Of a stretch of DNA of 64,000 bases, positions 51,274 through 60,908 are shown piece after piece (positions within the stretch are counted from its first letter, which is position 1; every line of letters begins with the position of its first letter). The notes below the pieces were generated by a model, which worked only from the letters and a program-made list of their open reading frames with translations, made no database searches and was not told the origin of the DNA. The translations under genes and the position numbers were made by a program. The DNA is from an uncultured Ruegeria sp. (GTDB taxonomy: Bacteria; Pseudomonadota; Alphaproteobacteria; Rhodobacterales; Rhodobacteraceae): the NCBI RefSeq assembly GCF_947497005.1, contig NZ_CANMFF010000002.1, positions 186,001 through 250,000 on the forward strand, in the 5' to 3' direction.

Positions 51274-52071
51274 ATGGTAAAGAGTACGAAGCAAATATTG
51301 GGTGCAGCTATTGCTGTTCCTGTTTTTGGAATGGTGATGGTTGGCAGTGCTGTTGCCGCACCGGAAACCTGCAACTGGAAAACGGCACGAAACCTTGCCA
51401 ATGCCGGGGACTATGCCGGGTTGTGCGATTGTGTGCAGGTGACCCCGAGTTTTCTGGACAGGCTTCAAAAGCGTTCTGACTTTACGACAACGTTGAGTGT
51501 TACCGGAGCGCAATGCCCGGGGCTTGCCGCGTTGTTGACGGATTTTCCGACGGCAAGCTTGTCTGGCCAAGCCGAAAACCGTGGCGAAAGCCGTGGCTCT
51601 GAACCCGGTGGGTCTGGGATTGCAGATGCTGGTGGTGCATCCGGTGGCGGTGGCGCGCCCGGCAGTAGCGGAGGCGAAACCGGCAGCGGCGAGTCTGGCG
51701 GCGGCGGTGGTGAATCTGGCGGCGGCGGTGGTGAATCTGGCGGCGGCGGTGGTGAATCTGGCGGCGGCGGTGGTGAATCTGGCGGCAGCGGTGGCGAGTC
51801 CGGTGGCGGCGGTGGTGAGTCCGGCGGCGGTGGTGAGTCCGGTGGCGGAGAATCCGGCGGTGGAGAAGGTAATGGTGGGAAAGGCAAAGGCGAAGGTAAA
51901 GGTGGGAAAGGCAAAGGCGAAGGCAAAGGCGGGAAAGGCAAAGGCGGTGGCAAGGGCAACAATGGCCACGGCAATGGCGGCGAGGGCAACAGCCCGGGTC
52001 GCGGCAACAACGCCAACGATGATGAAAGCGGTGACCGGCCCGGTCGCGGCGGTGGAAAAGATCGCAGGTAA
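51274..52071 (+). CDS. Secreted Gly/Glu/Lys-rich repeat protein
   Basis: The 265-residue product has a signal peptide (cleavage near AVA at 28), a short N-terminal module with Cys33, Cys51, Cys53 and Cys81 (ETCNWKTARNLANAGDYAGLCDCVQ) and then about 160 residues of low complexity: GGGGGES repeats, a KGKGEGKG stretch and a charged Asn/Asp-rich tail. AGGAGG precedes the ATG. I do not recognise the cysteine module. The repeats suggest a flexible extracellular or periplasmic chain; the basic KGK tract might contact DNA or polysaccharide. A strong terminator follows. Confidence 0.82.
   Translation: MVKSTKQILGAAIAVPVFGMVMVGSAVAAPETCNWKTARNLANAGDYAGLCDCVQVTPSFLDRLQKRSDFTTTLSVTGAQCPGLAALLTDFPTASLSGQAENRGESRGSEPGGSGIADAGGASGGGGAPGSSGGETGSGESGGGGGESGGGGGESGGGGGESGGGGGESGGSGGESGGGGGESGGGGESGGGESGGGEGNGGKGKGEGKGGKGKGEGKGGKGKGGGKGNNGHGNGGEGNSPGRGNNANDDESGDRPGRGGGKDRR
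51697..51842 (+). repeat. 21-bp tandem repeats encoding GGGGGES
   Basis: At least three nearly exact 21-base units, each encoding GGGGGES, stand in a row from about 51697, with further degenerate units to about 51842. The tract lies inside the Gly-rich gene and is likely to vary in length between strains. Confidence 0.8.
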
Positions 52072-52093
52072 GCGTTCCTTTCCGAAAGTAAAT

Positions 52094-52120
52094 CGGCCAC
52101 CCGATCGGGTGGCCGTTTCT
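52094..52120 (+). terminator. Rho-independent terminator of the Gly-rich gene
   Basis: CGGCCACCC and GGGTGGCCG form a nine-base perfect stem around GATC, followed by TTTCT. It lies between the convergent Gly-rich and tyrS genes. Confidence 0.85.
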
Positions 52121-52146
52121 ATTCGATCGGGATCAGCCCTGCTGGG

Positions 52147-53400
52147 TTAGCCCAGTTGCACCAGCGCATGTCGCTTTTTGCCCGCGCTCAGCTTGATAGG
52201 GGATGAAAGGGCGCCTGCGTCTATCATCAATCCCGCATCGGTCAGCGGCGCGTCATCCAGCTTGGCGCCGTTTTCGGCGATCAGGCGCTTGGCCTCCTTG
52301 CCGGATTTGGCCAGGCCAGATTTGACGATGATCTGCACGATGGACATACCATCACCAAGCTCAGCCGCGCTGAGGGTCAGGGTGGGAAGATCGTCGCCCA
52401 CGCCACCCTTTTCGAACACTTCGCGAGCGGTGGCTTCGGCGGTCTCAGCAGCCTGCGCACCGTGGGCCAGCGTCGTCACCTCGTTGGCAAGACGGATCTT
52501 GGCTTCGTTGATTTCGGATCCTTGCAGCGCACCCAGGCGGTCGCACTCGTCCACCGGCATTTCGGTGTAGAGTTTCAGGAACCGCCCGACATCAGCGTCG
52601 GTGGTATTACGCCAGAACTGCCAGAATTCATAGGGCGAGCGCATGTCCGCGTTCAGCCAGACCGCGCCGTCCTGAGATTTACCCATTTTCTTGCCGTCGC
52701 TGGTGGTCAGCAGGGGTGAGGTCAGACCATAGATTTCGTGATCCAGCACGCGGCGGGTCAGGTCGATACCATTTACGATATTGCCCCATTGGTCGCTGCC
52801 GCCCATCTGCAGAACGCAGCCATAGCGGCGGTTCAGTTCCAGGAAATCATAGGCCTGCAGGATCATGTAGTTGAACTCAAGAAAGCTCAGCGACTGTTCA
52901 CGATCCAGTCGGGACTTCACCGATTCAAAGCTCAGCATCCGGTTGACTGAAAAATGCCGCCCGATGTCCCGCAGGAAATCGAGGTAATTCAGGTTGTCCA
53001 GCCATTCCTCATTGTTCAGCATCAGAGCCTTATTCTCGGCCTCAGAGTCATAGTCGATATAGGCCGAGAACACCTTTTTGATGCCCGCGATATTCTCATT
53101 GATCTGTTCGGGGCCCAGCAAGGGGCGTTCATCCGCGCGGAACGAAGGGTCGCCCACCTTGGTGGTGCCGCCGCCCATCAAAGTGATCGGCTGGTGGCCG
53201 GTTTTCTGGAACCAGCGCAGCATCATGATCTGAATCAGGCTGCCCACATGCAACGACTTGGCCGTTGCATCAAAGCCGATATAGGCCGGTTTGCACCCAC
53301 TAATCAGCGCGTCGTCAAGGCCCTGATAATCGGTGCAGTCGGCGAGGAAGCCGCGCTCGATCATCGTGGCGATGAAATCCGATTTGGGGTGGTAGGTCAT
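52147..53400 (-). CDS. tyrS: Tyrosyl-tRNA synthetase
   Basis: The 417-residue class I synthetase charges tRNA-Tyr. It has the HIGH-type motif [13 protein letters not shown], the tyrosine-binding blocks ([19 protein letters not shown] and [30 protein letters not shown]) and the KMSKS-type loop [15 protein letters not shown]-terminal S4 RNA-binding domain ([25 protein letters not shown]) follows. It is divergent from anmK, a common arrangement in this order. Confidence 0.96.
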   Translation of the reverse strand: MTYHPKSDFIATMIERGFLADCTDYQGLDDALISGCKPAYIGFDATAKSLHVGSLIQIMMLRWFQKTGHQPITLMGGGTTKVGDPSFRADERPLLGPEQINENIAGIKKVFSAYIDYDSEAENKALMLNNEEWLDNLNYLDFLRDIGRHFSVNRMLSFESVKSRLDREQSLSFLEFNYMILQAYDFLELNRRYGCVLQMGGSDQWGNIVNGIDLTRRVLDHEIYGLTSPLLTTSDGKKMGKSQDGAVWLNADMRSPYEFWQFWRNTTDADVGRFLKLYTEMPVDECDRLGALQGSEINEAKIRLANEVTTLAHGAQAAETAEATAREVFEKGGVGDDLPTLTLSAAELGDGMSIVQIIVKSGLAKSGKEAKRLIAENGAKLDDAPLTDAGLMIDAGALSSPIKLSAGKKRHALVQLG

Positions 53401-53657
53401 ATCGTGCCCTTTGGGTTACTGTTGCGGGGCACTGTATAGGCGGCAGCGCAGGAGAGGAAAAGGCACCTTTTCATCTCAGGGGCGGCGGGGGATCAAGGGT
53501 GTCGATCCAGACACGCGCCCCGAGAAAAAAACCGATCAGCTGGATCAGAACGCTTGCCTTTGTCGTCCAACAGAAGGCAGGTTGACCGGGCTGCAACCCA
53601 GAGGTGATCCCCCAGACCCGGATGCGGCGGAAGACACAGCCAATTCAGGAGGCAGGC

Positions 53658-54779
53658 TTGGGCCAGACCATCAAAAAACACGGACCGGTCCGGGTATTGG
53701 GCGCGATGTCCGGCACCTCGATGGACGGGGTGGACGTTGCGGTTGTGGAAACTGATGGGCACTCGATCCTTGGCTTTGGTGAAAGCGGATATCGCGCGTA
53801 TTCGGATGCCGAGCGCGATGTGCTGCGGGCAGCACTGGGGCAGTGGCACGGACCTCAGGTCGATGCAGCGGCCGAGATGATCACATTCGCCCATGCCGAA
53901 GCGCTGTCCGAGTTCGAGGATGTGGACCTGATCGGCTTTCATGGTCAGACGCTGGCACACGAGCCGCGCGGGCGTGGGACCTTGCAGGTGGGCGATGGCC
54001 TCGGGTTGGCACAGGCGTTGGGGCGTCCGGTGGTCTGGGATTTCCGCAGTGATGATGTGGCAATGGGGGGCGAGGGGGCGCCGCTTGCGCCGTTCTTTCA
54101 CTTTGCCTGTGCGAAATGGTTCGGTGCGGACCGGCCTTTGTGCTTTCTGAACCTGGGTGGCGTTGGCAATCTGACCTATGTGGACCCGACGTTTGACGGC
54201 CCCGAAGCGCCCGGCGCGTTGCTGGCCTTTGATACGGGACCGGCCAATGCGCCGGTCGATGATCTGATGCAGGAACGGCTGGGGCTTCCCATGGACCGGG
54301 ACGGGGCGATCGCGCGCGACGGTACTGTCGAGATGGGTGCGCTGGAACTGTTTCTGGCCGAGCCCTTTTTCGCCCGGATGCCGCCGAAATCGCTGGACCG
54401 GAACGATTTCTCGGAAATGATCGGTCTGGTGCAGGAATTAAATGACGCCGATGCGGTGGCCACCCTGACCGGGATGTGCGCCGCAGGTGTGGTGCAAGGG
54501 ATGGAGCACTGCCCGAAGCCGCCATCCTGTGTGCTGGTCACCGGGGGTGGCAGGCATAACCCCGTGTTGATGGAGATGCTGCGCGTTTCACTGGATTGCC
54601 CGGTTGAGCCGGTCGAGGCTGTGGGATTGGACGGCGACATGCTAGAAGCGCAAGCTTTTGCCTATTTGGCCGTGCGTGTGTTGCGGGGTTTGCCGACCTC
54701 TTGCCCCGGAACAACGGGAGTTCAGGCGCTGGTTGGTGGCGGGGTCGTAAGCTCGGTTTCGATGGATCCGGTTGGGTAA
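53658..54779 (+). CDS. anmK: Anhydro-N-acetylmuramic acid kinase
   Basis: The 373-residue kinase converts 1,6-anhydro-MurNAc to MurNAc-6-phosphate in peptidoglycan recycling, downstream of NagZ. The phosphate-loop motif is [19 protein letters not shown], followed by [25 protein letters not shown] and [14 protein letters not shown]. The start is taken as the TTG at 53658 because AGGAGG lies five bases upstream; the ATG at 53604 has no ribosome site. Confidence 0.92.
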   Translation: MGQTIKKHGPVRVLGAMSGTSMDGVDVAVVETDGHSILGFGESGYRAYSDAERDVLRAALGQWHGPQVDAAAEMITFAHAEALSEFEDVDLIGFHGQTLAHEPRGRGTLQVGDGLGLAQALGRPVVWDFRSDDVAMGGEGAPLAPFFHFACAKWFGADRPLCFLNLGGVGNLTYVDPTFDGPEAPGALLAFDTGPANAPVDDLMQERLGLPMDRDGAIARDGTVEMGALELFLAEPFFARMPPKSLDRNDFSEMIGLVQELNDADAVATLTGMCAAGVVQGMEHCPKPPSCVLVTGGGRHNPVLMEMLRVSLDCPVEPVEAVGLDGDMLEAQAFAYLAVRVLRGLPTSCPGTTGVQALVGGGVVSSVSMDPVG

Positions 54780-54858
54780 CGCCACCCGGAAAACAGTTCA
54801 AAAAAACAACTCTTTGTGCGACGGTTACCCCGGACCCATTGAATGAGGGTAAGGCATT

Positions 54859-55149
54859 ATGGCGACCAAAGCAGAGCTTGAATCCGAGTTACAGAAGTTA
54901 CGGGAACGAAATACGACGTTGGAAGCGCAGGTCGAAAAAGACCTGGACCCTAACGATCCGCCGGAGCGCGCCAAATCATCGGATGAAATCCGGAAGCTGC
55001 TGGAAGACCATGGGATCGACCTGAGTCAGGTTCAGTCGCTGGGAGAAGACGTGGTCGAGGAGTTTGGTCGCTTGCAAAAAGACTATCCGATCACGGCGTT
55101 GCTGATAGCGTTTTCGCTGGGGTACGTCGTCGGGCGCGCGCAGGGTTAG
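54859..55149 (+). CDS. Small membrane-anchored coiled-coil protein (ElaB/DUF883-like organisation)
   Basis: The 96-residue product has a charged helical N-terminus (ATKAELESELQKLRERNTTLEAQVEKD), a middle region and a C-terminal hydrophobic segment (PITALLIAFSLGYVVGR). This resembles ElaB/YqjD proteins that tether ribosomes to the membrane, without clear sequence identity. The gene lies ten bases before a holin-superfamily membrane protein gene, and the pair resembles the yqjD-yqjE order of enteric bacteria. Confidence 0.78.
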   Translation: MATKAELESELQKLRERNTTLEAQVEKDLDPNDPPERAKSSDEIRKLLEDHGIDLSQVQSLGEDVVEEFGRLQKDYPITALLIAFSLGYVVGRAQG

Positions 55150-55159
55150 GAGACCAGTT

Positions 55160-55621
55160 ATGAGCAGACTAAGCAAAAATCTGGTGACGATTTACCGGAC
55201 CGAACGTTTGATTACACGCCGCCGTCTTGCTGTGGTTCAACAGCAGACCATACTGATGGGTATCGCTGGCATCTTAGTGTTGTTGGCGGTGGTACTATTG
55301 AATGTTTCCTTGTTTTTGGCTCTTCAAAACTCAATGTCGCCAGCCTCGGCGGCGGCGCTGTTGGCCTTTGGAAATTTGGTATTTGCAGGATTTCTGGTTC
55401 TGATCGCAAGGCGCAACACTGTCGAGGAAGAGGTCGCCCCGGCCGTAGAAGTGCGCGACATGGCCATAGCGGATATTGAAGACGAATTGGAAGAGATGAC
55501 CGCAGAGGCGCGAGAGGTCGTGCAGGCGGTCAAGAGCATCGGGTCGAACCCTTTGGGTTCGGCAGCAACACTGCTGGTGCCGCTGATCAATATGTTGATC
55601 AAAAGCCGAAACGAAAAATAA
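55160..55621 (+). CDS. YqjE/phage-holin-superfamily membrane protein
   Basis: The 153-residue protein has two adjacent membrane segments (ILMGIAGILVLLAVVLLNVSLFLAL and ASAAALLAFGNLVFAGFLVLIA) and a helical, acidic C-terminus (IEDELEEMTAEAREVVQAVKSIG). This is the pattern of the 'phage holin family' membrane proteins found on bacterial chromosomes. It is not part of a prophage here. It follows the DUF883-like gene directly and probably works with it at the inner membrane. Confidence 0.8.
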   Translation: MSRLSKNLVTIYRTERLITRRRLAVVQQQTILMGIAGILVLLAVVLLNVSLFLALQNSMSPASAAALLAFGNLVFAGFLVLIARRNTVEEEVAPAVEVRDMAIADIEDELEEMTAEAREVVQAVKSIGSNPLGSAATLLVPLINMLIKSRNEK

Positions 55622-55639
55622 GCGGCGCAACCCGAAGGT

Positions 55640-56416
55640 TTATCGGCACACCGGTGCGCCCTTGCGGCGGGCTGTGTCAAAGTGGAAATGTCCGGTGTGA
55701 TAACGGTCAGCATCTGGACCCAACACGGTTCCGAACACTCCGCAGGCCTCGCGGTGCAATTTGCGCATGACGGAAGATTGTTCACCGTCGTTCCACCCGT
55801 CGCGCACCGTGATCTGAGTTCCGTCCTGAAGGACAAAGGTCGATATATCGATAGCCCGCCCGCGTGCGTGTTCCGAAATGCGCGCGCGCGGCTGGTTGTT
55901 CTGGGTCTTGCAGGCATAGTGCCCGACAATGCGCAATCCTTTGAGCCCGCCGCCCTGATCGGCAAAGGCGGGCTTGGCGGTGTTCTCGATCCACGTCTTC
56001 AACGTGACTGCTGTCTGGCAATCCATCAACGACAACTGGCTAAGCGCGATTTCAGAGATTCTATAGACCCGAACGGGGTTGGCGATCCCACACCCCCGGG
56101 CTTTTCCGGAAAGAGGTTTTCGCGTTTCCCCCAGAATGGTCCAGTCGCCACATACTGCACCACGCTCAAGCATGCGTTCGCGACCGACTTCAAACTGACG
56201 AAACTTGCAGGGGCGAAGCGCAGGGCGTTTTGAAGCCAGCACGGCGGGCTCGACTTTTTCCGGCTTCCTTTGCGCCGTTAGATGATCTTCGCTCAAAACC
56301 TCGGGTTCAATCAGGTCAGACGGAAGGGGGGATTCGGTGCACGCAGGTTCAGCGTTTGCAAAACCCGCAATTGCCAGCAGGAACGGGACAGACAGAAAGG
56401 CCTGTTTGATTCTCAC
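55640..56416 (-). CDS. Extensin family protein (periplasmic)
   Basis: The 258-residue product starts MRIKQAFLSVPFLLAIAGFANA, a clear signal peptide, and contains the extensin-like C-terminal domain at about 90-258: NPVRVYRISEIALSQLSLMDCQTAV, HYACKTQNNQPRARISEHARGRAIDIS and TGHFHFDTA. The conserved His and Asp residues and cysteines suggest a zinc-dependent D,D-peptidase-like fold. The GTG at 56416 has CGGAG upstream; the frame also allows a GTG at 56431. Its cell-wall role is inferred. Confidence 0.85.
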   Translation of the reverse strand: MRIKQAFLSVPFLLAIAGFANAEPACTESPLPSDLIEPEVLSEDHLTAQRKPEKVEPAVLASKRPALRPCKFRQFEVGRERMLERGAVCGDWTILGETRKPLSGKARGCGIANPVRVYRISEIALSQLSLMDCQTAVTLKTWIENTAKPAFADQGGGLKGLRIVGHYACKTQNNQPRARISEHARGRAIDISTFVLQDGTQITVRDGWNDGEQSSVMRKLHREACGVFGTVLGPDADRYHTGHFHFDTARRKGAPVCR

Positions 56417-56507
56417 TCGATACTCCGTCACCAGAAGCTACCTGTATAGAATGATAAAAGGTCGGCTTTCTGTAAACTCCACTTATTAGCGATCGATGTC
56501 GTACGGG

Positions 56508-56927
56508 TTACACTTTTGGGATATCAAACCCCGGTTCCGCCAGTTCGAACCCTTCGAATTGGAACCCGGGGGAGACTGTGCAACTGACCAGCGTATAGTC
56601 TCCAGTGCTGCGCGCCGCTTGCCAGTGGCCCTTGGGTACAATCAGTTGAGGCGCGCCTTGCGACAGATCGGGCGTCAACAGATGGTCGGCGGCAGGACCA
56701 TCGTCAGATGCGCTCAGCGACAAGATCAGCGGTGCGCCCGCGTGATAAAGCCAGATCTCGGTCGCATCGACACGGTGCCAGTGGCTGCTTTCGCCTTCCT
56801 GCAACAGGAAATAGATGCAGGTGCCGGTGGGACGGCCTTCGTTTTCAGCACGCCAGGTCTCGGCGTACCAACCACCTTCGGGGTGCTGTTGCAGGTTCAG
56901 GCCGTCGATAATCTCTTGTGCGTTCAT
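56508..56927 (-). CDS. Cupin protein (DUF985 family)
   Basis: The 139-residue protein has the DUF985 cupin pattern: [49 protein letters not shown] and [36 protein letters not shown]. The conserved His and Glu positions form a small-molecule pocket. Members bind sugars or other ligands, with no enzyme activity known to me. It is divergent from the SelO gene. Confidence 0.9.
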   Translation of the reverse strand: MNAQEIIDGLNLQQHPEGGWYAETWRAENEGRPTGTCIYFLLQEGESSHWHRVDATEIWLYHAGAPLILSLSASDDGPAADHLLTPDLSQGAPQLIVPKGHWQAARSTGDYTLVSCTVSPGFQFEGFELAEPGFDIPKV

Positions 56928-57012
56928 ACGGTCCCTCGTGTTTGAGCGCGATTATGCACGGGACGGCGCGATCCGCTATGGTATTCGTGCGCCCAAGGAA
57001 TATGTTTGCGGC

Positions 57013-58431
57013 ATGACACTGACGATCCCTTTCGATAACTCTTATGCCCGTCTGCCGAATGCATTCTTTGCGCGGCAATCACCGGTTCCTGTGCGCGCGC
57101 CGAAGATGATTGTGTTCAACGATGATCTGGCGCGGCTGCTGAGGATTTCACCCGGCGATGTGCAGGACATGGCCCAAGCTTTTGCGGGAAACAGTATTCC
57201 CGAGGGCGCTGAACCGATCGCACAGCTATATTCCGGGCATCAGTTCGGGCAATACAACCCGCAGCTTGGTGACGGACGCGCGGTGTTGCTGGGTGAAACT
57301 GTCGGAACGGACGGAATGCGTCGTGACATACAGCTGAAAGGCTCAGGCCCCACGCCGTTTTCGCGCCGGGGCGATGGCCGGGCGTGGCTGGGGCCTGTCC
57401 TGCGCGAGTATGTGGTGTCCGAGGCGATGCACGCGCTGGGCATTCCAACCACGCGTGCTCTGGCAGCGGCGGAAACGGGTGAGACTGTCTTTCGCGAAGG
57501 GCCAATGCCGGGTGCGGTGCTGACACGGGTTGCGACCAGCCATCTGCGGGTTGGCACCTTTCAGGTGTTTGCCGCACGGGGTCAGTTGGACAGCCTGAAG
57601 CGTCTGACAGACTATGCCATTACGCGCCACTACCCTGAAGCTGAAGGCCCAATGGGCCTGTTGCGTTCGGTGCGGGATGCGCAGGCCAGTTTGATTGCGC
57701 AATGGATGAGCGTGGGCTTTATCCATGGGGTAATGAACACTGACAACTGCTCAATCGCGGGAGAGACCATTGATTACGGCCCCTGCGCGTTCATGGATAC
57801 GTATCATCCCAATACCGTCTTCAGTTCGATTGACCAAATGGGGCGCTATGCCTATTCGAACCAGCCCGATATCGCGGTGTGGAACCTTGCGCAGCTGGCG
57901 ACATCATTGATCCAGCAGGTAGACGACAAAGAGGCCGCCGTGGAAGAGGCGACCGAGATCGTCCATGCCATGCCGGACATGCTGCAACAGAACTGGTTGA
58001 CACGGTTTCGGGCGAAGATCGGTCTGACGACTGCTGAAGATGGCGATCTGGAGTTGATCACAGGCTTGCTGAAGCGCATGGCCGAAGGGCAGGCGGATTT
58101 CACCAATACCTTCCGGGCGCTGGGCAGTGACGCTGCTCGGGATCAGTTCCTTGACCCCGCGGCTTTTGATGGTTGGGAAGAGAGTTGGCGTGCACGGTTG
58201 GAACGCGAAGCAACGCCGCTGGACGTAACGACCGCGGCAAATCCGACTTTCATTCCGCGCAATCACCGGATCGAACAAATGATTCAGGCAGCGGTGAAAG
58301 GCGATTACGCGCTGTTCCACCGATTGAGTGCTGTCCTAGCGCGACCTTACGACGAACAGGCCGGCGCTGCGGATCTGAAGCGTCCTCCGGCCAAGAATGA
58401 GGTGGTACACGCGACGTTCTGCGGGACGTAA
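57013..58431 (+). CDS. selO: Protein adenylyltransferase SelO (YdiU family)
   Basis: The 472-residue pseudokinase-fold enzyme transfers AMP from ATP to proteins and is linked to redox control. Characteristic segments are [125 protein letters not shown] and [16 protein letters not shown]. The protein is shorter at the C-terminus than the ~480-residue E. coli form. The start at 57013 is chosen over the frame opening at 56815, which overlaps the divergent cupin gene. Confidence 0.93.
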   Translation: MTLTIPFDNSYARLPNAFFARQSPVPVRAPKMIVFNDDLARLLRISPGDVQDMAQAFAGNSIPEGAEPIAQLYSGHQFGQYNPQLGDGRAVLLGETVGTDGMRRDIQLKGSGPTPFSRRGDGRAWLGPVLREYVVSEAMHALGIPTTRALAAAETGETVFREGPMPGAVLTRVATSHLRVGTFQVFAARGQLDSLKRLTDYAITRHYPEAEGPMGLLRSVRDAQASLIAQWMSVGFIHGVMNTDNCSIAGETIDYGPCAFMDTYHPNTVFSSIDQMGRYAYSNQPDIAVWNLAQLATSLIQQVDDKEAAVEEATEIVHAMPDMLQQNWLTRFRAKIGLTTAEDGDLELITGLLKRMAEGQADFTNTFRALGSDAARDQFLDPAAFDGWEESWRARLEREATPLDVTTAANPTFIPRNHRIEQMIQAAVKGDYALFHRLSAVLARPYDEQAGAADLKRPPAKNEVVHATFCGT

Positions 58432-58445
58432 CGCATGGCGCGAGC

Positions 58446-59333
58446 CTACTTTCGCAGGATTTCCAACACTGCGGCGCTGACGATCAGGGTGGCGCCCAGA
58501 AACTCGCGCAGACCAAAGGGTTCACCGGACAAGGCCGCAGCGGAGGCGAGGCCGATGACAACCTCGCTCATCAACAGCAGGCCGACACGGGCGGGGGACA
58601 GCTTTGTTGCTGGCCAGATGGTCATGTAGACCATCGGCAGGACATAAAACGCCGATAGCAGAGCATAGCCCACGACCCGGAGTGTTTCACCCTGAGCGAT
58701 ATTTGGCAGGGTTTGGTTCCCCAGTACTGCAAGACTGAGAAGTGACAACAACAACGCCCCAGTGACGAAGGCAAAGACCTGACCCGAAATGGAGATGTTG
58801 CCAGCCTTGTACAGGCCCAGAGTGCCCAAAGCCCAGCAGACACCTGACGCCAGCGCCAGCCAGTCGCCCATGTTCTGCGGCCATGGCACGAACCCGGAGT
58901 CCCCAAGTACGACAAACAGTCCGCCAAGCCCGCAGATCAGGCCCGCAAGGCGCATCAGGCTCAGGCGCTCTCCCAGGAACACAAGGCCCAGAACGGTGCC
59001 CCAGATGGGAGTGAGGTAGAACAGGAGGATCGACCGTACGACATCGGTGTAGACCAGGCTGATGGAATACAAGCTGAACGCCGCCCCCGTGAACATACCG
59101 CTGAGCATCAGGTCACGCCATTGACGGGTCAGCAGACGTCTGTCAGCCCAGATAAAGGGGATCAAAGCAATCAGGGCCGCGCAATACATTGCGATTCCGG
59201 GCCAGGGGCCGGTCAGGCCCTGGTCCAGGAAAAACCGGACCGGGATCCAATAAAGGCCCCACAGCGCGCCGCCCATCACCAGGATGATACTGGCCCGTGT
59301 GCTTCTGTCTGGTTGGGTCTGGCTCAAGCTCAC
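58446..59333 (-). CDS. DMT superfamily transporter (EamA domain)
   Basis: The 295-residue protein has about ten hydrophobic segments arranged as two EamA repeats (IILVMGGALWGLYWIPVRFFLD at the start and the repeat with LASGVCWALGTLGLYKAG). Such transporters export amino acids or other small metabolites. It is convergent with selO and stands 14 bases from its stop. The substrate cannot be deduced. Confidence 0.85.
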   Translation of the reverse strand: MSLSQTQPDRSTRASIILVMGGALWGLYWIPVRFFLDQGLTGPWPGIAMYCAALIALIPFIWADRRLLTRQWRDLMLSGMFTGAAFSLYSISLVYTDVVRSILLFYLTPIWGTVLGLVFLGERLSLMRLAGLICGLGGLFVVLGDSGFVPWPQNMGDWLALASGVCWALGTLGLYKAGNISISGQVFAFVTGALLLSLLSLAVLGNQTLPNIAQGETLRVVGYALLSAFYVLPMVYMTIWPATKLSPARVGLLLMSEVVIGLASAAALSGEPFGLREFLGATLIVSAAVLEILRK

Positions 59334-59571
59334 CTCGGCCTCGGTCTAGCTGCGACGCGACGTCGTCACCGCATCGGGATAGAGTGTTGCGGGGCTGGGG
59401 ATCAAGCGGAACCTCTGCATTGAAAGCAAGCAGGGCGCAATCGCCAATTTTACGGACAAAATACTTGGGTCCAACGGCGACCCTTACTTCCGGCGGTAGG
59501 AAACAGAGCAGGGGGGTTGCACCCAGCGTCAGGCATGGCACTTTGGAGCCAGTTCAATTGGTCACACTCCT

Positions 59572-60276
59572 ATGCAAACGTCATCCTCTTTGCGCATCGC
59601 AAGCTACAACATACAGAAATGCGTCGGGCTGGATTTCCGGCGTCAGCCGCAGCGTATTTTGCAGGTCATCGAAAACATGCAGGCTGACATCGTCGTATTG
59701 CAGGAGGCCGACAAACGCCTGCCACCGCGCCCGGCGGCGCTGCCGCATTTCATGCTGGACGAGGCGGGGTGGCAGATTGTCGATCTGGGAGGTGCCGGCA
59801 GTCTGGGCTGGCACGGTAACGCGGTGATCTGGCGGGGGAAAGATATCTCGGTGCGCCGAAAAGGGTATCACGACTTACCGGGGTTGGAACCACGAGGGGC
59901 GGTTCGAGTTGAGTTTGACACCCATATCGGGCCGCTGCGAGTGATGGGTATGCATTTGGGGCTTTTGCCCGCTTCGCGACGGCAGCAGATTTCACATATC
60001 CGGCGGAATGACGGAGATCTGGATCAGATGCCGACGGTTTGGGCCGGTGATTTCAATGAATGGTCTCGTCAACCGGTGTTGGATCATCTGGCCCCGGAAA
60101 TGCAATTTCTACCGCCCAGGCCCAGTTTTCCTGCCGCGCAGCCGCTGGGGGCGCTGGACCGGATCGCGCTGGGCACCGGGGTGCAGGCCATTGCCCACGG
60201 TGTTCATGACAGGCGACCCGCACATATCGCATCAGATCATTTGCCGGTCTGGGCCGATCTGACAGGTGCAGGCTGA
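59572..60276 (+). CDS. Endonuclease/exonuclease/phosphatase family protein
   Basis: The 234-residue product shows the EEP fold: LRIASYNIQKCVGLDFRRQPQRILQVIE, ADIVVLQEADKRLP, HGNAVIWRG, VMGMHLGLLPASRRQQ, TVWAGDFNEWSRQPVLDHL and SDHLPVWADL. The residues match those used by nucleases and phosphodiesterases of the family, with Glu, Asp, Asn and His at the metal site. It has no export signal. The preceding 238 bases hold no gene that I can support. Confidence 0.85.
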   Translation: MQTSSSLRIASYNIQKCVGLDFRRQPQRILQVIENMQADIVVLQEADKRLPPRPAALPHFMLDEAGWQIVDLGGAGSLGWHGNAVIWRGKDISVRRKGYHDLPGLEPRGAVRVEFDTHIGPLRVMGMHLGLLPASRRQQISHIRRNDGDLDQMPTVWAGDFNEWSRQPVLDHLAPEMQFLPPRPSFPAAQPLGALDRIALGTGVQAIAHGVHDRRPAHIASDHLPVWADLTGAG

Positions 60277-60359
60277 GAACGCTGGAAAAGATGAAATCCC
60301 TGTAGCGCAAAGCGAACAGACCTATTAAGACAGACACCCGAGCAAGTCTGAGGGGCATC

Positions 60360-60773
60360 ATGTCGGATACAATTATTGGGCGTTGTGAAGCCAAGGGGCT
60401 GCGCATGACCGGTCAAAGAAGGATCATCGCGCAGGTACTGGAACAAAGCGACGATCATCCTGATGTCGAAGAACTGTACTCGCGTGCCTCAGCGATAGAT
60501 CAAGGTATCTCTATCGCAACGGTGTATCGCACGGTCAAGCTGTTCGAAGAGGCGGGAATTCTGGAACGTCTGGAATTCGGCGATGGGCGCGCGCGTTATG
60601 AAGATGCCGAGCGGGACCATCATGACCATCTGATTGACATGCAGTCTGGTGAGGTTATCGAATTCGTCGACCCCGAGATTGAAGCCCTGCAAGAAAAAAT
60701 CGCGGCAAAGTTGGGATATAAGTTAAAGGGGCACCGGCTGGAACTGTATGGTGTTCCGCTGGAACAGGATTGA
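60360..60773 (+). CDS. fur: Fur family metalloregulator (Fur/Mur)
   Basis: The 137-residue repressor has an N-terminal winged helix (CEAKGLRMTGQRRIIAQVLEQSDDHPDVEELYSRAS, then GISIATVYRTVKLFEEAGILERLEF) and a C-terminal dimerisation domain with the metal-binding HHDHLIDMQSGEVIEFVDPEIEALQEKIA. The HHDH motif and length are those of Fur. In Rhodobacterales the closest relatives often act as manganese-responsive Mur, so either metal is possible. The upstream gap contains only a short leader. Confidence 0.9.
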   Translation: MSDTIIGRCEAKGLRMTGQRRIIAQVLEQSDDHPDVEELYSRASAIDQGISIATVYRTVKLFEEAGILERLEFGDGRARYEDAERDHHDHLIDMQSGEVIEFVDPEIEALQEKIAAKLGYKLKGHRLELYGVPLEQD

Positions 60774-60908
60774 TCCATCACAAAACGCGATTGATCCCCT
60801 CACGTTAATTCATCAGGCGTGACGGGGAATTGTCTTGCCAGTTGCCATTGGTTGAGGTTGTTGTGCGTGCATTGGCGCCTGAATTGCCCTTTTCCTACGG
60901 ACACGCAT

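Noticed and set aside
51697..51842. Regular repeats considered as a CRISPR array
   Set aside because: The units are contiguous, in frame and encode GGGGGES, with no spacers and no cas genes.
51465..52100. Proline-rich open frame on the minus strand
   Set aside because: It is the mirror of the Gly-rich gene (Gly codons read as Pro). The plus-strand gene has a signal peptide, AGGAGG and a terminator; this one has none.
55160..55621. Holin-family protein taken as a sign of a prophage
   Set aside because: No other phage gene is present; the gene pairs with a DUF883-like protein as in chromosomal yqjDE.
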